Both the position numbers and the translations under genes were made by a program. Below are positions 1 to 10,208 of a DNA stretch of 64,000 nt, in pieces (positions within the stretch are counted from its first letter, which is position 1; every line of letters begins with the position of its first letter). This stretch comes from Lytechinus pictus (taxonomy: Eukaryota > Echinodermata > Echinoidea > Temnopleuroida > Toxopneustidae): the NCBI RefSeq assembly GCF_037042905.1, contig NC_087252.1, forward strand, positions 16,395,201 through 16,459,200. Reading direction: 5' to 3'. The notes under the pieces were generated by a model. That model was not told the origin of the DNA and searched no databases. It was given only the letters and a program-made list of their open reading frames with translations.

Positions 1-361
1 TTCATAAGATAAACCAATAAGGAATGAGATGAGATGACAAAGATGTCTGGTGATTATGTAATAATGGAAGTAGAAACTAAGGAGTCAGGTGAGGGATGGA
101 ATGAGTGTAACACCTGAAGAGAGAATAGAGAAGGAATGAAGATGACAAGAGAAACACAGGAAAGGCATTCAGAGTAGAATGAATGAATGACAACTGAATA
201 TCATTAAACTCAAATAACCTAAGTCCAGACTGCAAGGGCAGTACTGAAAAGAAATGCAAATGAACTAAAGTCTAGACAGAACATAAATGTAAAACACCTG
301 AAGAAAACACAAGTCAAAGGAAATAAACAAAATAGGTAAATGACAAATTAACAATCCTACA
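1..361 (-). repeat. Left LTR (3' LTR of the element), partial
   Basis: Matches 4079-4439 base for base as far as I can read (offset 4078) and ends in TACA at 361. The first 278 bp of the LTR are missing because the window starts inside it. Confidence 0.9.
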
Positions 362-2248
362 TAAACTTTTTCCTTCCAAAAAATTGTCCTCAATTTTCAA
401 ATCAAAGAACTATAATGAATATCAGTTTCTGCAAAACCAGATTTTAACAATTTTAACATCTAACATTATTTACATAATATTCAAACAAAAATCACATGAT
501 ATAATTCATTATTTACAACATATTATTACAAATGTGTCCAAAAAAATTAAATTTGAAAAACCCAAAAGAATTTTAAACTTATTTGCATTGAGTAGCCAAA
601 AAGGATTTTTTTTTTTAGAACAATAAATTAATTAAGTTGCAATGTGTATACCAATTTCAAATTATGTGTAACTTCATTAAAAAAATGAAAATATTGCCTT
701 TTAAAAAAAATTATTTAGTCCAAAGGAGGGGTGCACATGCAAATAATTCTTCCATATTAATTTCATTTTGTAATTGCATGTTATGTAATGCATCAATGCA
801 CCAATAAAGAAAATGAAAACAAAATTTTATCTATCAACTTTAGTTTTTTTTTTTTTAAAGATGAATTTGTAATGAAATGCATTTTTTTTCCTTTCAATTT
901 ATCAATGAGCATTTTTTTTTTTATTGTAAAGTAATCTCGAACACATTTTACTGACTGAAAAATTATGATATCTCCTGGATTCTAACAAAATGGAACAATA
1001 ACTCATATGAGAGCACTACAAGACAAATAGATAAAAACAGTACTGAATAAAGATAAAATACTACTGAAGTTTAACAAATCAAAAAAAAATATGAAATTTA
1101 GCTAATATATTCAGATAAAAACTCCCAATTTATATATGCCATATTTTCTGAAATAACATTTATATGTAGATGACAGAGTGGGTCTGCCAAATATATATTA
1201 TTTAAGTTCATTTTTCAATTTTTTTGTTTAAAGACACTTCAAAATAGAGAAGGAACATTTTTTTGAATTTTGACTTTATATTGGAGAGATATGCAATAAA
1301 ACTTTCAAGCCTAGTACTTGAAAGATCCTGAATTCCAATCATAATCTTGAACATATTAAGAGTAGATCATTTACTATTACAAAAGAATATGTAAAAATTT
1401 ACCTCTTTTATTAACAGTAAATGTATTCCAACAGCAAAATACATGTTTCAAAACTTTCCTATTATTTTATGCCCAAAATGTCAGCTGGCATCAGTTCATA
1501 AACTTGTGGTTATACAAATATTTGTTCATGAAGACATTTTTTTTTTTTTGGGGGGGGGCATATATGTTTAAGAGCATATTTTCAATTGATTAATAAATTT
1601 TGCTATTCATTTAGAATGGTTTATGATAAACAGATTTTCTATAACACAAACATTATGCATGCAATGAACATATCAATGACATAAAGAAGAAATTTTGTAA
1701 CTTTGAGATATACATGTAAGCACAAAAATGTTTTCAAAACTTTTCAAAAGTGAATGCTTCAGTAAACTTGATTTAAGAGCTGTAATGAAGGTGAAAATAG
1801 ACGAGAATTATTTTGACAATAAAACATAGTTTTTGATGGTTTTTGGTGGGGGGGGGGGCAAATTCAAAATTTTGTATATGACTATTTATGTACTGTATAA
1901 GAAACATTGAAATTTTCAGTTGAAGTTCAAAATTTTTTTTTTTTTTTATATATGATGCCCTTGTAAAAGGTTTTATTGAAGCATTTTGAGAACATAAAAC
2001 ATACATAACATCTCAAAATATATTTGTTTTCATAGTAAAATACACGTAAATGCACATGAAATGCTTGGCACCTTCTGAAAAAAGGTTCTTAAGCAAAATG
2101 TTTTCTTGTAAAATTGCACATTTATATATATATATATATAGAATCAGAAAATCATACCAATGATCATTAAGACTTGAAATTTTGAAGAGTTTGCAAATGA
2201 CATGAGCACCGAGTTCACTAAAGAGTTTCTCATTTCAAGAGTAATTGT
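362..2248 (-). other. Non-coding AT-rich interior of the LTR element
   Basis: About 1.9 kb between the ORF stop and the 3' LTR on the minus strand. It is AT-rich with many A/T homopolymers, a short G run near 1551 and another near 1851, and a TA dinucleotide run near 2126-2141. No reading frame of useful length and no retroviral-type enzyme motif is visible. It may be decayed pol sequence or a spacer typical of non-autonomous elements. Confidence 0.6.
366..377 (-). other. Polypurine tract candidate
   Basis: On the minus strand this reads GGAAGGAAAAAG, four bases before the LTR start. That is the expected place for the plus-strand primer of an LTR element. Assignment rests on position and composition only. 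Confidence 0.55.
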
Positions 2249-3391
2249 TCAAACTGGGAAATGTTCATGAGAGGAATGTTGGTAAGTATACCTGGAAGAT
2301 GAGTCTCTGAATCTATCTGGTGGGTTGATATAAGAGTCTCTCCATCTATCTGGTGAGTTGATGGTATAGTTCTCAGGATACAGTTCTCTTGAAGGTGAGT
2401 AATCTCGGTATCTTGGTGGCGAATGATAGTGGCGATAGTCCCTTGTACGAGTTGATCGCGAATGGTGGTAGTCTCTTGGCGATGAGGATGTGTCATGGTC
2501 TGGATGAGCGAAATAAGAGCGCATGTGAGAGAGATCTTTCCAGGGGTTCTCTGGTGATTGCGGCTGGTAATCTCTCGGAGGTGAACGTGGTGGTTGGAGA
2601 TCTGCTGGTGGTTTGCGAAAGTTGTTGTTGTTGTTGTGCCGATTCTTGCGATGTCGTTTCTGTCTCAAACTTCTAGGTGGATCTGTGCGTCTGATGAAAT
2701 CTTTCGTTAGTTCGGTTATGGCGCAAACTGCGGTGCGGATGGCTGATGCTGGCATCTGGTCCAGTTTAGCTGATGATTCGTGACTTTGTGCTAGTTGACA
2801 AGCGCTGCATGTTCTTGCGAATTGAGTAGTGTCTCGCTTCATGCTAGGCCAGAAGAAGTGCTCAGAGATGGTGGAAATTGAGCATTCTAATGTCGTGTGA
2901 TTATCCAGAGGATGGAAAGTATTCAGGACATCAGGAATCATGTTTGCTGGAACGACGAATTGGTGGTGTTCAGTTATGCGATCAGAGGCCATTCGTTTGC
3001 GGAAAAGTTTGCCGTCCTTCAGGAAGAAACGTTGGTATTGCCAGAGAAGTCGACGCATTTGGGGCTCAAAATCAGCAATCTCCTTGGTCTTGGGTTTAAT
3101 GTCATGTTCTAGGAAGTATTTCAGCATTGAAATATTTCTGTCCTCATTCTGACATTCACTTACTTTGTGGTTGAGATTATCAAGGTCCATTGGCGCAGAC
3201 ACACGAGACGGCTCTGTCTGTGTTGTCTTATTGCACATCATTGCGGCAACATGAGTTGGAGATGATCGGGCAGATGTGGACAACAATGCCTGAAGTTGGG
3301 TAACATTGCCTTGAAGATGTTGAAGGGCTCGTTCCAAACTATCTAGGCGTGATAGCATGGCATTAGTGTCCGAAGAATAGTTGCGTGACAT
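2249..3391 (-). CDS. Retroelement protein with integrase-type HHCC zinc finger and RD-rich tail (380 aa)
   Basis: A single intact frame. Residues 10-35 are heptad-like (LDSLERALQHLQ) and could form a short coiled coil. Residues about 115-200 match the zinc-binding domain that precedes the integrase core in Ty3/Gypsy elements: H160-x4-H165 and C195-x2-C198, with FFWPSM just before the cysteines. The integrase DDE core does not follow. Instead the chain becomes basic (RQKRHRKNRH at about 243-252), then rich in Pro, Arg, Asp, Ser and Tyr with repeats such as SPDRWRDS and PPDRFRDS, which could bind nucleic acid. No protease or reverse transcriptase is present. It reads like a gag-style N-terminus fused to a remnant of pol. 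The start is the first ATG of the open frame, 410 bp downstream of the 5' LTR. The frame is undamaged, which fits the apparently identical LTRs. Confidence 0.7.
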   Translation of the reverse strand: MSRNYSSDTNAMLSRLDSLERALQHLQGNVTQLQALLSTSARSSPTHVAAMMCNKTTQTEPSRVSAPMDLDNLNHKVSECQNEDRNISMLKYFLEHDIKPKTKEIADFEPQMRRLLWQYQRFFLKDGKLFRKRMASDRITEHHQFVVPANMIPDVLNTFHPLDNHTTLECSISTISEHFFWPSMKRDTTQFARTCSACQLAQSHESSAKLDQMPASAIRTAVCAITELTKDFIRRTDPPRSLRQKRHRKNRHNNNNNFRKPPADLQPPRSPPRDYQPQSPENPWKDLSHMRSYFAHPDHDTSSSPRDYHHSRSTRTRDYRHYHSPPRYRDYSPSRELYPENYTINSPDRWRDSYINPPDRFRDSSSRYTYQHSSHEHFPV

Positions 3392-3781
3392 AGTGATCTG
3401 AAATCACAGCAAATTGTTATGGTGGCAAAATAAATGTTCAGGTGGAAAGGAGTAGAGTCTCTTAAAGATGTAAAGAGAGTCTTCAGGCTGAATAAAGAGG
3501 CAGTAGCAGACAAATATAGGTATTCGGGATATAGTTCAGAGATGATTGCGGTTTCACTTCGACCAGGTACTGCAGGTTTATGTACTCAGGACTAAACAGG
3601 AGTCGTCACTCACCAGGTAAGTTGAGCAGAAAGACGAATGGCTGTTGGAAAGCACCGGGTAGACCAAAAGACAGACGAGGTTCGTAAAAGTTTATTCCTA
3701 AAGCAGATGATAAAGGATGAGCATGCAGACAAAACTGAATCGTGGAACCGAGGAAAGTTGAAGAATAGCGTGGAGGTGTCG

Positions 3782-3798
3782 AACCGACGCTGCCACCA
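3782..3798 (-). other. Primer-binding site candidate
   Basis: Three bases inside the 5' LTR (minus strand) the sequence begins TGGTGGCAGCG. Primer-binding sites start with TGG, the complement of the tRNA CCA end. I could not assign the tRNA. Confidence 0.5.
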
Positions 3799-3800
3799 GT

Positions 3801-4439
3801 TGTAAGGTTGAGAAAATTATATGTTTGGAGGTAGAAAATAAATGAAGTTCTAAATCAACAAACTCAATCAATCATGCTGAAGGGGGAATAAGTGAAACAG
3901 ACGCAAAATGAAGAGAACTTAAACCGAAGAAGTCTGGTAGTGCACTGTTTAATATCTGGGCTGCTTTGCCTCAGCTAAAATCAAATCGTTCTATAATTTA
4001 CATAAATATTTAATTTAGAAATAGCAACCAATCAAACTAAAGAAAATGGAAGGATCGAACTAAAATGTAAGAACCCAATTCATAAGATAAACCAATAAGG
4101 AATGAGATGAGATGACAAAGATGTCTGGTGATTATGTAATAATGGAAGTAGAAACTAAGGAGTCAGGTGAGGGATGGAATGAGTGTAACACCTGAAGAGA
4201 GAATAGAGAAGGAATGAAGATGACAAGAGAAACACAGGAAAGGCATTCAGAGTAGAATGAATGAATGACAACTGAATATCATTAAACTCAAATAACCTAA
4301 GTCCAGACTGCAAGGGCAGTACTGAAAAGAAATGCAAATGAACTAAAGTCTAGACAGAACATAAATGTAAAACACCTGAAGAAAACACAAGTCAAAGGAA
4401 ATAAACAAAATAGGTAAATGACAAATTAACAATCCTACA
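3801..4439 (-). repeat. Right LTR (5' LTR of the element), complete, 639 bp
   Basis: On the plus strand it begins TGTAAGGTTG and ends AATCCTACA; the terminal TGTA/TACA pair marks its borders. The last 361 bp equal window positions 1-361. It probably carries the promoter for the minus-strand ORF; I did not identify a convincing TATA box. Confidence 0.85.
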
Positions 4440-4478
4440 GTAGTAGAGGTAGAAGTAGTATTAGAAGCAGTAGTAGCC

Positions 4479-4515
<37 letters not shown>

Positions 4516-4523
4516 AAGTAGTA

Positions 4524-4564
<41 letters not shown>

Positions 4565-4775
4565 TGTTGTAGTAGTAGTAGTAGTAGTAATAGTAGTAGT
4601 AGTAGAATAGGTAGTAGTAGTACTAGTTGTTATTGTAGTAGTAGTAGTAGTAGTAGTAGTAGAAGTAGTAGTAGTAGTAGAAGTAGTAGTAGTAATAGTA
4701 GTAGTAGTAGAAGAGGTAGTAGTAGTAGTTATTGTAGTAGTAGTAGTAGTAGTAGTAGTAGAAGAAGTAGTTGTA

Positions 4776-4841
<66 letters not shown>

Positions 4842-4978
4842 TATTAGTAATAGAGTAGTAGTAGTATTAGTAGTAGTAGTAGAATAGGTAGTAGCAGTAG
4901 TAGTAGTATATCAGTAGTAGAGTAGTAGAAGTAATAGTAGTAGTAGTAGAAGAGGTAGTAGTAGTAGTAGTAGTTATT

Positions 4979-5009
<31 letters not shown>

Positions 5010-5023
5010 AAGAAGTAGTTGTA

Positions 5024-5080
<57 letters not shown>

Positions 5081-5325
5081 TATTAGTAATAGAGTAGTAG
5101 TAGTATTAGTAGTAGTAGTAGAATAGGTAGTAGCAGTAGTAGTAGTATATCAGTAGTAGAGTAGTAGAAGTAATAGTAGTAGTAGTAGAAGAGGTAGTAG
5201 TAGTGCTAGTAGCAGGAGTACATGTGGTTAGTTGTAGTAGTAGTAGTAGAGGTAGTTGTAGTATTAGAAGCAGTAGTAGTAGTAGTAGTATAAGAAGTAG
5301 TAGTAGTAGTAGTAGTAGTAGAAGA
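4440..5325. repeat. TAG/CTA trinucleotide microsatellite with duplicated blocks
   Basis: Nearly 900 bp of TAG repeats with interspersed AGAAG, TTG and TAT variants. Larger blocks are themselves duplicated: the block near 4725-4960 recurs near 4970-5200 almost unchanged. It abuts the LTR element exactly at 4440. Non-coding. Confidence 0.95.
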
Positions 5326-5440
5326 CGCGGATCCAGGATTTCGTAGGGAGGGGGGGGGGGCCCAAAATCGACCTGATTAAGGCGCCCCTGTGTACTTTTC
5401 GGAAAAATAGCGGCCCCTCCCTCCCCCAGGCAATCATAAG
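5326..5440. repeat. Fragment of G-run-containing dispersed repeat
   Basis: Contains GCGGATCCAGGATTTCG followed by a run of G and GGCGCCCC. A related GGATCCAGGATTT piece occurs near 57285. Looks like the end of a dispersed element whose borders I cannot fix. Confidence 0.45.
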
Positions 5441-5639
5441 TGCCTTAAATGCATGTCAAATTATCTTATTTCATAGGCACATGAAGAAGAGGCAATTGAA
5501 TAATGGTTTTATAATGATGTGTTCATGAATAAATGTAATATCACTTAGAAAAAAATAATCAATGCGAGCAGAGAATAATGACGGCGATATGGCCATTTTA
5601 AAGGTTCACAAAAGAATATGACGTAATATCATTAGCATA

Positions 5640-5870
5640 ACAATGAAGAGTTGAATATGGGTAATTACCATAACAATGGAAGAGTAGTCGGGAAACACAG
5701 CCATTGAATAGGGGGTTGATTAGCATAACAATGGAAGAGTAGTCTGGAAAGATAGCCATTGAATAGGGATGATTGCCATAACAATGGTGAATACGAAGAG
5801 ATAGGATGGCCATTGAATAGGGGATCATTTAAATAACAATAATCGCAGTGACGTAGTAATGTTACGTATA
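5640..5870. repeat. Imperfect ~55-bp tandem repeat
   Basis: CCATTGAATAG recurs at about 5700, 5756 and 5810, with AACAATGG and AGTAGTC(T/G)GGAAA in between. Four to five diverged units. No coding support. Confidence 0.6.
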
Positions 5871-6220
5871 ACAAAGAAAAAGTAGTCTGGAAAGATGGGA
5901 ATTCAATGGAGGATAATTTAAATAAAACAGGTAGGACTACGAGGCAGATGGGTTTTTCAAAGGGGGATCATTTAGATAACAATGAGCACAGTGACTTTGT
6001 AATGTTACGTATCGGTTGGAAGCGACGGAAGAGTCTCACTGGAAACGAATCAACAAACAAAAAATTGAATGGAAGGATTGAAAATGCTATTGTTACATAA
6101 TACATTTTAGGTAGAATACTAACAATGTAGAAATAACAAAGATTGGTTATTGCATTCCTCGCTTTGTTAGAAAAACAAAGATTGTTTTCGACCATGACAT
6201 CTTGAATAGCTCGCTTTCTT

Positions 6221-6744
6221 TCATCTATTATAATATAGATAGAAAAGAAGATGTAGTGAATAGTTCTTGCATTCTTTGCTTTCATTTTTTTCGAATTTCT
6301 CTTGGTCTGACATAGTTTCGTAGTGATTGGAGATGATACACCCTGGTATCGCTACGCAACGATTTTCCATCGACGCCATCCCTGGAACACAATCCTTTTC
6401 AAACCTGTCAAGCATGTCTTTGTGATCTCCCCAAATTACTTCCTTTGCAACTCCTTGATTTTCCATCGCTTCCATCGATTTTCCTCTTATTTTGGATCTT
6501 CCCCCATATAGTGAAACCCTTCTCCCTCTATCATCATGTTCTCTAACATACTCGCAATAAAGAAAGGATAATAAATCCAGCTATTGTAAAATGCTTTATG
6601 TGACGAATATCCTCGTAGATCAAGGATATCTTCGTTAAGAAGCGAGGTTGCCTCGAATTTACGGAAACTAAATGATACATCTGAAGATCGAGCCATTTTA
6701 TCTCTATTAAATTTATCGAAAATGAATGTAAAAAAAACTAACAA
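6221..6744 (-). pseudogene. Frameshifted copy of an unrecognised ORF
   Basis: Read right to left, this encodes the same protein segment as the ORF at 9144-9566, with shared strings such as DLRGYSSHKAFYNSW and GEGFHYMGEDP. A missing T in the run near 6489 splits it into two frames, 6487-6744 and 6221-6475. It also holds about 46 extra bases (near 6330-6378) that the other copy lacks. Function not recognised. Confidence 0.5.
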
Positions 6745-6869
6745 AGACTGGTATGTTTCCCTCTTCGCTTCAATCGGTTATTTTGCTAAATGGTAGAAAG
6801 TGAACTATACATATATACCTTGTTGGTCGAATACAACTTTTGATTTTTCAATCTATTTCAATCGGTATT

Positions 6870-7246
6870 TTGTTAAATGAAAGCAAAGAATGCAAAAACT
6901 ATTCACTGCATCTTCTTTTCTATCTATATTATAATAGATAAAAGAAGGCGAACTATTTAAGATGTCATGGTCGAAAACAACCTTTGATTTTTCTAACAAA
7001 GCGAGGAATGCAATAACTAATCTTTGTATCTTCGCTCCAATCGGTAGAAAGCAAACTACTTAAGGATGTCTTGGTCGAAAAAAATATTGATTTTTCGAAC
7101 AACGCGAGGAATGAAAGAAACTAATCTTTGCATCTTCGCTCCAATCGGTTACTTCATACTTCCATAGTTTTCATTTGACACACATACACGACTCTCTTTA
7201 TTGGCTTTCTGACTCACACAAATTGTATTACATAGAATCCAGTAGA
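6870..7246 (+). repeat. Left arm of long inverted repeat
   Basis: Reverse complement of 9816-10208 with small differences. Contains the units TCGCTCCAATCGGTTA and TTCATACTTCCATAGTTTTCA. The arm ends at AGTAGAT, immediately followed by the T run of the LINE tail. Confidence 0.8.
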
Positions 7247-9150
7247 TTTTTTTTTTGCCTCTATCAGAGGATTTATTCACATTCAAATCAGGGGTTACAC
7301 AGTAAATCACATTCAAATCATAGGTTACACAATTAATCATAAATTATGAAACACAAGTATTTTTACAGAAATTACAAAATCATATTTAAGTTACATAGAT
7401 TGTTCTTACATGAATCGTAGCAAGCCCTTGGGCAGTTCATCTTTTTCTTTGGTCTTTTTACTAGCAATGTGGTACATTTCTATCCGTTTTTTAATTTCTT
7501 TTATAAATACATGTTTCAAAACAAAACTTCTTTTTTCAGTTCCTGATTTGTTCCTATCCAAAATAAATTTATATATTGACCAAAATGCAATAGTTACAAA
7601 GAGATTTGTTTTACTATCACTTTCAACTTTAAGCGAATGTTTGATGTTTACTTCCACATCTACATTGTAAACTTCTCGCAAAATAATTTTGATTTATTCA
7701 AAAAAGGATTTGTTTAGTTCACAGTCGATAAAAGCATGTATAATATCTTCTTTAACCTTGCATGTTGGACACAAATCGTCAGTTGCAAAATTCCATTTAA
7801 ACAGGTTACTTCTTACTGGTAAGAGATTATATAATAACTTAAGATTGAACTCTCGTAATTTATTTTCTCTAACTTGAATAAGATTATTTTTAAATACATT
7901 TGCCCAATTTACATCAATATCAAATTTGTTTTCCCAATGTAAACAGCATTTATTGGTGAAAGTATTTTTGAGGGGAACAGTTTATATATAGTATTACTAC
8001 TCAGATCACTGATGCATTTCAAACTTTTTCCAATCATTACCTGGGGAACAATAAAAACATGAGGCCGGATAGTGATTCCACTATTATCGCTCAAACTTTT
8101 TATCCATATTGCTGGTATTGCCTTTTTTAGTTTTGTGTAGTAAAAAATAACAGTATTCTTACTTCATTTTATATCGATCTTTCTCTGAATGTTTTCCATT
8201 GGTATGTAACCATTTCTCCCAATAATATATGTTAAGTAAACTATATCACTTCTATACCAGTCTTTATAAAATAAAGGCTGGTTATCAAATATTATATGTT
8301 TTTTATGCCAAAGTATTTGATTTCGAATATCATTACAGTTAGGGTTAAACATGCAAACATCTTTCAATGTGGTAATAGTTCTAAAGATTTCCCAAGCTTC
8401 CAGTATTTCTTTGTAAAAGGTTGGTATTTTTCTTTCATTTATAATGTTCAGTGTTTTAGTACTGAAATTACAATTTCAAAGGAACGAGATACCTCCTAGG
8501 AGGTCAAACCAATATGAACACATGTTCTTCCATGTTTCTGTTTTGTCATTCAAAAACCTTCCTAACCATTTTAACCGAAAGCTTAGCATTTGGCGGTGTA
8601 CATCAGTCATTTTTATTCCACCATTAATATAATTTTCTGTTAAAGTACATTTTTTATTTTTTTCTACTTTTCTGTTCCAAATGAATCTAAACACTAGATT
8701 ATCCAAACTTTTCATGAATTTCGTTGGAATGGAATCAACAATGCTCAAATGTATTATTTGACTAAGTGCGAGACATTTAAGAATAGTTACCCGACCAAAA
8801 ATAGTTAAGTTTCGTTTTGACCAGCTGTCAAGAGTCTTTTTCAATTTAATTAATTTTTCTTCCCACTCTAGGTTTAGCGATTTGTCATTATCAGAATGAA
8901 TATAGTGACCTAAGTATTTTACAGGCTTAACAGTCCAAGATAAATTGTATTTTTTAATATCATATCTCTTACTTATATCTCCTAACCATATCAATGCTGT
9001 TTTTTCTTTATTAATATTTGGACCTGCTATGCTACCAAAGGTTTTTAATTCATTTAATATTTCTCTTAACGATTTTTCATCTTGAACAAAAAATAGAGTA
9101 TCGTCAGCATATTGTAAGAAATTAAGTTGAACGTCATGTTCTGTCATTTC
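7247..9150 (-). pseudogene. 5'-truncated L1/Tx1-like LINE, ORF2 C-terminal half
   Basis: The T run at about 7248-7256 is the A-tail of a minus-strand LINE. The frame 8476-9147 (223 aa) begins inside the reverse transcriptase, with QYADDTLFFV (catalytic YADD) and then YLGHYIH, followed by the thumb/connection region (SKRNLTIFGRVTILK, NGGIKM) typical of L1-type ORF2. Further left the frame is broken by stops and shifts, but a C-terminal CPTCKVKEDIIHAF zinc-knuckle segment (about 7730-7785) and a tail of about 91 aa (7406-7681) remain recognisable. The endonuclease and N-terminal RT are absent, as in normal 5' truncation. It sits inside the inverted-repeat element and is therefore younger than it. 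Confidence 0.8.
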
Positions 9151-9566
9151 AATGACATTTCAATTTCTATTATAATATAGATAGAAAAGAACATGTAGTG
9201 AATAGTTCTTGCATTCTTTGCTTTCATTTTTTTCTGAATTTCTCTTGGTCTGACATAGTTTCGTAGTGATTGGAACATTGGACCACAATCCTTTTCAAAC
9301 CTGTCCAGCATGTCTTTGTGATCTCCCCAAATTACTTCCTTTGCAACTCCTTGATTTTCCATCGCTTCCATCGATTTTCCTCTTATTTTTGGATCTTCCC
9401 CCATATAGTGAAACCCTTCTCCCTCTATCTTCATGTTCTCTAACATACTCGCAATAAAGAAAGGATAATAAATCCAGCTATTGTAAAATGCTTTATGTGA
9501 CGAATATCCTCGTAGATCAAGGATCAACATAAATGACAGATTGAACTCTATTATTTCCATCGTCAA
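9144..9566 (-). CDS. Unrecognised 140-aa ORF, intact duplicate
   Basis: The open copy of the segment also found broken at 6221-6744. It contains an aromatic-rich stretch (HKAFYNSWIYYPFF), then EGEGFHYMGEDP and a charged segment with WGDHKDMLDRFEKDC. I do not recognise the family. It may be only part of a longer protein of the host inverted-repeat element. The first residues come from sequence unique to this copy and the last from the LINE junction, so the true ends are uncertain. Confidence 0.35.
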   Translation of the reverse strand: MTMEIIEFNLSFMLILDLRGYSSHKAFYNSWIYYPFFIASMLENMKIEGEGFHYMGEDPKIRGKSMEAMENQGVAKEVIWGDHKDMLDRFEKDCGPMFQSLRNYVRPREIQKKMKAKNARTIHYMFFSIYIIIEIEMSLK

Positions 9567-9815
9567 TATTCATACCAGCCATAGGTCTATACATGGATTG
9601 TGTTACAGCGAAGATATAACATTTAGCAATTATTTTGGCTACAACATACGTTTACTACATAACTTCGATTACTTTTACCTTTGTATCAAAATCTGCTTTG
9701 TGTATTATGTCTGGACTTAAAATGGAATAAAAATAAAAATAATAATAACATATATTGTACAGTGTTCTATGTTATCATCATGTGGGTGAATGGAGTTGAC
9801 CTGAAGCTAGTGCCA

Positions 9816-10208
9816 TCTACTGGATTCTATGTAATTCAATTTGTGTGAGTCAGAAAGCCAATAAAGAGAGTCGTGTATGTGGGTCAAAATGAAAACTATG
9901 GAAGTATGAAGTAACCGATTGGAGCGAAGATGCAAAGATTAGTTTCTTTCATTCCTCGCTTTGTTCGAAAAATCAAAAGCTTTTTCGACCAAGACATCGT
10001 TAAGTAGTTTGCTTTCTACCATTTAGCAAAATAACCGATTGGAGCGAAGATACAAAGATTAGTTATTGCATTCCTCGCTTTGTTAGAAAATCAAAGGTTG
10101 TTTTCGACCATTACATCTTGAATAGTTCGCTTTCTTTCATCTATTATAATATAGATAGAAAAGAAGATGCAGTGAATAGTTCTTGCATTCTTTGCTTTCA
10201 TTTTTCAT
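9816..10208 (-). repeat. Right arm of long inverted repeat
   Basis: Reverse complement of 6870-7246. It contains two ~117-bp subunits starting near 9915 and 10031. One of them (about 10040-10150) is also in direct orientation near 6135-6240. Confidence 0.8.

Larger units (their letters stand above)
1..4439 (-). mobile_element. LTR retrotransposon, minus orientation, left end cut by window
   Basis: Two direct copies of a long repeat (1-361 and 3801-4439) bracket about 3.4 kb. Read on the minus strand the LTR starts TGTA and ends TACA, a perfect 4-bp inverted end. A purine-rich tract lies just inside one LTR and a TGG-starting primer-site candidate just inside the other, as expected for a retrotransposon transcribed right to left. 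The two LTRs look identical over the 361 shared bases, which suggests recent insertion. The only long ORF lies at 2249-3391; I see no protease, reverse transcriptase or RNase H, so the element is probably non-autonomous. The first 278 bases of the left LTR lie outside the window, so a target-site duplication cannot be tested. Confidence 0.85.
5900..10208. mobile_element. Nested inverted-repeat element carrying unknown ORF copies and a LINE fragment
   Basis: 6870-7246 and 9816-10208 are inverted copies of each other, sharing for example the stretch with GACTCTCTTTATTGGCTTTC near 7190. Between them lie a truncated L1-like LINE (7247-9150) and a direct duplicate of 6213-6631 at 9160-9524. Shorter units of about 117 bp (starting AACCGATTGGAGCGAAGAT) repeat within the arms and outside them. 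The outer borders and target duplication are unresolved, so the element class is not assigned; a foldback-type DNA element with long inverted repeats is my best guess. Confidence 0.55.

Noticed and set aside
77..259. 60-aa frame in the LTR, present twice
   Set aside because: It is duplicated only because the LTR is; no family similarity and antisense-like composition.
1..4439. Integrated virus with an envelope gene
   Set aside because: No envelope-like frame, signal peptide or fusion region is present; the single ORF is an integrase-finger chimera, so it is treated as a retrotransposon.
4440..5325. CRISPR-like or regulatory array
   Set aside because: Simple TAG microsatellite without spacers; the genome is eukaryotic.
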